From assembly GCF_014644495.1 (NCBI RefSeq), contig NZ_BMKU01000003.1:120690-184689 (forward strand): 64,000 bases of DNA. The letters are read 5' to 3'. Origin of the DNA: Pseudarthrobacter polychromogenes (GTDB taxonomy: Bacteria; Actinomycetota; Actinomycetes; Actinomycetales; Micrococcaceae). Each line of letters begins with the position of its first letter. Positions within the stretch are counted from its first letter, which is position 1. Of this stretch, positions 60,225 through 64,000 are shown piece after piece. The translations under genes were made by a program, and so were the position numbers. The notes under the pieces are model-generated. The model was given only the letters and a program-made list of their open reading frames with translations. It was not told the DNA's origin and ran no database searches.

Positions 60225-60641
60225 TCATTGGGACACATGGCCTGCACCCGGTTCGGGGGCGCCCCGCTGTTGACGCACCTGGGCGGCACGGTGCTCGTCA
60301 CGGGCCAGCCCAAAGGTGTACCAGCCGCCCAGCCCCGCCAAGGCAGCAAGGATGAGTGCCGCCCAAAACGGCGGCTCACCCTGCGCCAAGGGCATGAGCA
60401 GGATCACCCAGGAGGCAAGGAACAAAAGCCCCAAAACGGCAGTAAGGATTCCCATGCCCCACCAGGACCTCACCTGGACCTGTCCCCGGCCGGGCGAAAA
60501 GCCGATTTCGTCGCTGGGGTAACTGTGCAGCTCACCGGTATCCGTTTTTCTTAGGACGCGTTTTTCGCCCCGGGCGATGGCTGCCTTGTGTTCGGCATAC
60601 ACGTCGTCGTTGCGGCGTTCGCGGTCACGGTCGAATGTCAT
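60225..60641 (-). CDS. Hypothetical two-helix membrane protein in the WXG100 operon
   Basis: A 138-residue protein of unknown function. A charged N-terminus (MTFDRDRERRNDDVYAEHK) and a segment GELHSYPSDEIGFSPG precede two hydrophobic helices (about residues 60-82 and 90-110), with a basic Gln-rich tail. It begins 1 base after the stop of the preceding gene and is the last of three genes headed by a WXG100-type protein. It could anchor or help secrete the first gene's product; that is a guess from position. Confidence 0.7.
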   Translation of the reverse strand: MTFDRDRERRNDDVYAEHKAAIARGEKRVLRKTDTGELHSYPSDEIGFSPGRGQVQVRSWWGMGILTAVLGLLFLASWVILLMPLAQGEPPFWAALILAALAGLGGWYTFGLARDEHRAAQVRQQRGAPEPGAGHVSQ

Positions 60642-60642
60642 G

Positions 60643-61284
60643 TCAGTCCTGACGGATGGTGCGGATCTGGGCAAGGAGCGCGGCATCATCGAGCCCCGTG
60701 GTTTCGGAGATGTCTTCCTGCCCGCGGTTGGAGGTGCCGACGGTCCACGATCCCTCACCCTTCTTTACATAGAGGGTTTGGCCGGTGGCGTCCTCGCGGC
60801 GGCGCAACGTGGCGCCGCCCTGGGGGTTCTCGCGCAGGTGCTGCTTGATGACCATCAAGTTGGCTTCGGCGGCGCTAACATCGGGGCGCTGGGCCATGGC
60901 CCACCATGTGAAATAAGCGCGGGGCTGGAAGAGCAGCTGGATGTCCGGGCTTTCGACTCCGATGACGCTGTCACCACCCTCCGCGGTGAGCAACGAAATT
61001 TCCATCCGGCGGGTGGCGGACGAGAGCGCCGTGGCGACGGCGGCGGTGGGACCTGCTACGGCGAGCTTCCCGTCGGGCTCGGCTGTTGCGAGGCCACGGG
61101 CCACGAGCGATGAGGCACCGGCGCTGATCATGTCGGTGTTGTCCAGGTAGCTGTCAACCCGCAGTGCCTCGGCGCTCAATGCGGAGGCATCCCCGCGGCG
61201 GAGGCTGGCAAGGGTGGCAATTTCAGCAAAGCCAAAACCAATCGCGTCCGGTACGGCTGTTGTTTCCGTTGGAATTTCAGTCAT
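60643..61284 (-). CDS. Hypothetical protein in the WXG100 operon (possible chaperone or immunity protein)
   Basis: A 213-residue soluble protein I do not recognise. The first half is helical and Ala/Leu-rich; the second half looks like alternating strands, with PDIQLLFQPRAYFTWWAM and GQTLYVKKGEGSWTVG. The ATG at 61284 has GAGAGG upstream; a TTG two codons earlier is less likely. It begins 23 bases after a WXG100-type gene. Partner genes of such proteins often encode EspG-like chaperones or immunity proteins, but I cannot show either from sequence. Confidence 0.7.
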   Translation of the reverse strand: MTEIPTETTAVPDAIGFGFAEIATLASLRRGDASALSAEALRVDSYLDNTDMISAGASSLVARGLATAEPDGKLAVAGPTAAVATALSSATRRMEISLLTAEGGDSVIGVESPDIQLLFQPRAYFTWWAMAQRPDVSAAEANLMVIKQHLRENPQGGATLRRREDATGQTLYVKKGEGSWTVGTSNRGQEDISETTGLDDAALLAQIRTIRQD

Positions 61285-61307
61285 CGTCAATGCCTCTCGT
61301 TGTGTAC

Positions 61308-62297
61308 TCAGAACCCAAAGAAGTCACCGACCTTGTCGGCCGCCTCGCTGGCGCCTTCCCAGGCTGCCTCGGCGCCGTCGGCGATGGATCCTCCGATGGC
61401 GTTCACTGTTTCCTTGACGACCGGAACATTGTCGTAAATGGCCAGGGCGCCGGAGGCCACCATGGCTGCCGTCCCCACCGGAGGCGGCGCGAAACTTGCC
61501 ACGCCCAGTCCTGCCTTAATGCCGGAGTAAACGGCACCTCCAGCGTCCCCTTCGCTGATGTTGTTGACCGTGTCCAGCAGGTCAAGGCCAACGCCAACTC
61601 CTCCGAGGACTTTGCCACCCACCTCAAAGAACGTGGCGGCCTTGCCGCCCTCGACAAGGTTCAGGGCTGTATCCCACCTGCCATCAAATAATTCCGAGGA
61701 CGTGTTGAAGTACTGGCTCAGGATGTTCGAATCCTGGAATGCCCTGGCTACCTCGCGGAAGTCTTTGGAGAAGAATTCGCCGATGGAGTCCGCTTTGCCG
61801 ATGAAAGCGCCAAGATCGAACAGGCCGGCCCGGAGGTTGGGCAAGGCCTTGGTCAGGTTGTAGATGTCCCAGCCGTCACGGAACGGGGAGTCCGGGTCCG
61901 CGAGCCAGTCCGGTCCCCACGGATTAGCTGCTCCCGGGCGGCCTGTGCCCTGGCCGCCGACGCTGCCCGGCACGCCCGTGCCGGGTCCGCCCGTTCCCGG
62001 CACGCCGGTCCCGCCGGGCCCAGCGGTGCTGCTGGCCTTGTCCTGTTCCTCGGCATTGGTGAGTAGAAGCTTTGATTCCTGCTTCAGGCGCGCCGCAGTC
62101 TTCTGCAGGAGTGCCCGGTGGCTGCCGTTCCAGTCCGAACGGAAGTGCTCGGCGTCCTGGCCCTTCCAGGCCGGGGTGTTGTTGATCTGGCCGCTCAGCT
62201 GCGTGGACTGCTGCAGCAGCAGGTCAGCCGTCTTGCTGAACTGCCGTGCCAGCGTGCGCAGCTGGTCAACATCGGCGCCCCACAAATTTCCTGCCAC
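61308..62297 (-). CDS. WXG100-like protein with Gly/Pro linker and unassigned C-terminal domain
   Basis: A 329-residue protein. The N-terminal ~95 residues form a WXG100-type helical hairpin with W44-K-G46 in TPAWKGQDAEHFRSDW, the signal used by type VII secretion. A linker of GTGVPG/GTGGPG repeats (~residues 95-122) leads to a C-terminal domain of about 200 residues with glycine-zipper hydrophobic stretches (GGKVLGGVGVGLDLLDTV, GTAAMVASGALAIYD). Such domain order is typical of type VII polymorphic effectors. No known toxin motif is visible. GTG start at 62297 after GGGGGA. It heads a three-gene operon. Confidence 0.8.
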   Translation of the reverse strand: MAGNLWGADVDQLRTLARQFSKTADLLLQQSTQLSGQINNTPAWKGQDAEHFRSDWNGSHRALLQKTAARLKQESKLLLTNAEEQDKASSTAGPGGTGVPGTGGPGTGVPGSVGGQGTGRPGAANPWGPDWLADPDSPFRDGWDIYNLTKALPNLRAGLFDLGAFIGKADSIGEFFSKDFREVARAFQDSNILSQYFNTSSELFDGRWDTALNLVEGGKAATFFEVGGKVLGGVGVGLDLLDTVNNISEGDAGGAVYSGIKAGLGVASFAPPPVGTAAMVASGALAIYDNVPVVKETVNAIGGSIADGAEAAWEGASEAADKVGDFFGF

Positions 62298-62401
62298 CAG
62301 GCATCCCCCAATCTTTTGAACAGCGGTCCCTGACGCTGCAGGCCCAGCCTAGTAACAAACCCGGGACGGGCGCGATGGGGTGGTCTCCCCATGCGCAGGC
62401 G

Positions 62402-62620
62402 CTACGTCCGATCGGAGTCCTCCAGCACGGCGGCCTTGCGTGCACGCAGCGCGAAGAAGGCGCCGAACGCGAAGACCTGCGTGACCACCACCAGCACGAT
62501 GGCTCCTGCGATCTTGTTGCCGCCCAGGATCATGGTGAGCCCAACAATTGCGGAAAGGAGGGCCAGGAGCGGGAGCAGCATGTAGCCCAGCACAAAGAGG
62601 GTTTCCGGTTTCTTCAACAT
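62402..62620 (-). CDS. Small two-helix membrane protein downstream of folA
   Basis: A 72-residue protein with two hydrophobic segments (about residues 8-32 and 36-58) and a charged tail, LRARKAAVLEDSDRT. I do not recognise its family. ATG at 62620, 2 bases after the folA stop, so it belongs to the thyA-folA transcript. Confidence 0.75.
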   Translation of the reverse strand: MLKKPETLFVLGYMLLPLLALLSAIVGLTMILGGNKIAGAIVLVVVTQVFAFGAFFALRARKAAVLEDSDRT

Positions 62621-62622
62621 TC

Positions 62623-63207
62623 CTAGCCCTCAGTCCTTGACCATTTGGTGAATCTGTAGCGCGTGCCGTTCTCTGCCGTCAGCCAGCCGTCCGGAGGGAC
62701 GGAGGCGGCCGCCTCCCAACTGGTGCCAAGCTCGGGGGCGAATGTGTCGCCGTCGGCCTCCACGTCGATGGTGGTAACCACCGCGACGTTGGCCAGCTCC
62801 GTTGACTGGCGGAAAATCTCGCCGCCGCCGAGGATCCAGACAGTGTCGCCGCCGTCCACGAACTGCGATTCCAGCAGGGCGTCGTCCAGGGAAGGAACCA
62901 CGACGGCGCCCTCCGCCTCAGGCGTATCGGCCCAGCTTTTCTGGCGGGTAATGACGATATTGGTGCGTCCGGGGAGAGGACGGTACTTGTCCGGGAAGGA
63001 CAGCCAAGTCTTCCGGCCCATGATGACCGGGTGCCCTGTGGTCAGCCGGGTGAAGTGCCTGAGGTCTTCGGGAAGGTGCCAGGGCATGTCCCCGTCCTTG
63101 CCGATAACGCCGTCCGGGGTCTGCGCCCAAATGAGGCCCACCCCGGTGATCGAGGCGGCAAGTTCTTCGGTGAAGGACTGTGGATCCGTGGAGTTTTCGG
63201 TGCTCAT
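62623..63207 (-). CDS. folA: Dihydrofolate reductase
   Basis: A 194-residue enzyme regenerating tetrahydrofolate. [29 protein letters not shown] contains the substrate-binding acidic residue region; [15 protein letters not shown] and [12 protein letters not shown] bind NADPH. An extra ~20-residue N-terminal extension precedes the core. ATG at 63207 overlaps the thyA stop (ATGA). Pairing with thyA is functionally logical, since thymidylate synthase consumes methylene-tetrahydrofolate and yields dihydrofolate. Confidence 0.95.
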   Translation of the reverse strand: MSTENSTDPQSFTEELAASITGVGLIWAQTPDGVIGKDGDMPWHLPEDLRHFTRLTTGHPVIMGRKTWLSFPDKYRPLPGRTNIVITRQKSWADTPEAEGAVVVPSLDDALLESQFVDGGDTVWILGGGEIFRQSTELANVAVVTTIDVEADGDTFAPELGTSWEAAASVPPDGWLTAENGTRYRFTKWSRTEG

Positions 63208-64000
63208 ACTGCGATCGGCGCCTTGATGGTGGGGTGGTGCTTGTAACCCACCACGTCGAAGTCTTCCAGCGTGTAGTCGAAGATTGACTCGGGTTTCCGG
63301 GTGATCCTCAGCTGCGGGTACTCGTAGGGCTCGCGCTCCAGCTGCTTGAGGACCTGGTCCATGTGGTTTTCGTAGATGTGGACGTCCCCGCCGGTCCAGA
63401 TGAACTCACCGGGCTCCAGCCCCACCTGCTGGGCCACCATGCAGGTGAGCAGTGCGTAGGAGGCAATGTTGAACGGCACGCCCAGGAACATGTCCGCGGA
63501 ACGCTGGTACAGCTGGCAGGACAGCTTGCCGTCCGCCACGTAGAACTGGAAGAAGGCGTGGCACGGGGGCAGTGCCATGTCCTGCAGTTCGGAGACATTC
63601 CAGGCGGACACCACGTGCCGGCGTGAGTCCGGGTTGGACTTGAGGTTCTCGATCAGCTCCGCGATCTGGTCGATGTGGCCGCCATCCGGGGTGGGCCAGC
63701 TGCGCCACTGGACGCCGTAGACCGGCCCGAGGTCGCCGTCGGCGTCGGCCCATTCGTTCCAGATAGTGACGCCCTGGTCCTGCATCCACTTCACGTTGGT
63801 CTCACCGCGCAGGAACCACAGGAGCTCCACGGCCACGGACTTGAAGTGGACCCGCTTGGTGGTGATCAGCGGGAAACCCTTGGCCAGGTCAAAGCGGATC
63901 TGGCGTCCGAAAACGCTGGTGGTTCCGGTGCCCGTGCGGTCCGATTTGTGCGTGCCGGAGGCCAGGACATCGCGCAGGAGGTCTTCATAAGGCGTTGGGA
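63204..64000 (-). CDS. thyA: Thymidylate synthase (5' end outside window)
   Basis: Makes dTMP from dUMP. About 265 codons are present, and the frame runs off the right edge. The visible N-terminus [15 protein letters not shown] is close to the true start, so only a few codons are missing. The catalytic cysteine is in [12 protein letters not shown] (codon at 63561-63563). [12 protein letters not shown] and the dUMP-binding arginine regions are present. First gene of the thyA-folA operon. Confidence 0.96.
   Translation of the reverse strand, partial: PTPYEDLLRDVLASGTHKSDRTGTGTTSVFGRQIRFDLAKGFPLITTKRVHFKSVAVELLWFLRGETNVKWMQDQGVTIWNEWADADGDLGPVYGVQWRSWPTPDGGHIDQIAELIENLKSNPDSRRHVVSAWNVSELQDMALPPCHAFFQFYVADGKLSCQLYQRSADMFLGVPFNIASYALLTCMVAQQVGLEPGEFIWTGGDVHIYENHMDQVLKQLEREPYEYPQLRITRKPESIFDYTLEDFDVVGYKHHPTIKAPIAV

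Noticed and set aside
60643..61284. Assignment of the 213-residue protein as EspG-type chaperone
   Set aside because: Position in a WXG100 operon suggests it, but I could not match the sequence to EspG with confidence, so it is left as hypothetical.
1..64000. Mobile elements, prophage, CRISPR array, rRNA operon
   Set aside because: No transposase, integrase, phage structural gene, regularly spaced repeat array or rRNA sequence was recognised. The palindromic repeats are too short to encode anything and are reported as dispersed repeats.

Overview
The window is GC-rich chromosomal DNA from a high-GC Gram-positive bacterium. Codon usage, frequent GTG and TTG starts, leaderless-looking promoters and gene neighbourhoods (MaoC pair next to murB, Fur regulator next to a catalase, DrrAB-type exporters, ROK- and TetR-controlled sugar transporters, a WXG100 protein) point to an actinobacterium, most likely an Arthrobacter-like member of the Micrococcaceae. 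That placement is an inference. I see no transposase, integrase, prophage, CRISPR array or rRNA operon, so this reads as core chromosome. About 67 protein genes and three tRNAs (Tyr, Thr, Met) fill almost the whole window.

Layout. 1-2.4 kb: end of an SsuBC/TauBC-type ABC importer (two permeases, one ATPase). 2.4-8 kb: DUF2461 gene, a Fur regulator and catalase operon with an operator, an MFS exporter, HtpX and YajQ. 8.2-15 kb: tRNA-Tyr, a CBS-pair protein, a LysM envelope protein, an ion channel, a thioesterase, an ABC-2 exporter, a thioredoxin and a small monooxygenase. 15-21.5 kb: acyl-CoA ligase, DrrAB-like exporter, AlkA-like glycosylase, VOC protein and an ArsB-like permease. 21.6-24.2 kb: cystathionine beta-synthase and cystathionine gamma-synthase/lyase. 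24.3-29.1 kb: a sugar ABC importer divergent from a TetR regulator and an SDR, with a perfect inverted-repeat operator between them. 29.2-33.7 kb: a four-gene operon of a YgiB-like protein, a YgiC-like ATP-grasp ligase, an APC permease and an acyl-CoA dehydrogenase.

33.9-41.6 kb: MOSC protein, DeaD helicase with a 400-base leader, tRNA-Thr and tRNA-Met, a YjiH-like membrane protein, a YidC paralogue and two small oxidoreductase genes. 41.6-49.7 kb: an alpha-glucoside utilisation locus: ROK repressor, binding protein, two permeases and two paralogous GH13 glucosidases, with three copies of an ATTTAG-N3-CTAAAT operator at its promoters. 49.7-58.8 kb: aldo/keto reductase, CitE-like lyase, DUF2797 protein, a SulP transporter with an ArsR regulator, MaoC pair, MurB and an AlkX-like HTH_42 protein. 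58.9-64 kb: Asd, a WXG100-type three-gene operon and the folA-thyA operon (thyA runs off the right edge).

The most noteworthy structures are: (a) three families of long intergenic palindromes at five places, one family showing compensatory arm changes; (b) the ROK operator set; (c) the YgiBC-like operon, in a lineage that normally lacks glutathione; (d) the WXG100 protein with an unassigned C-terminal domain and two tightly linked unknown genes.
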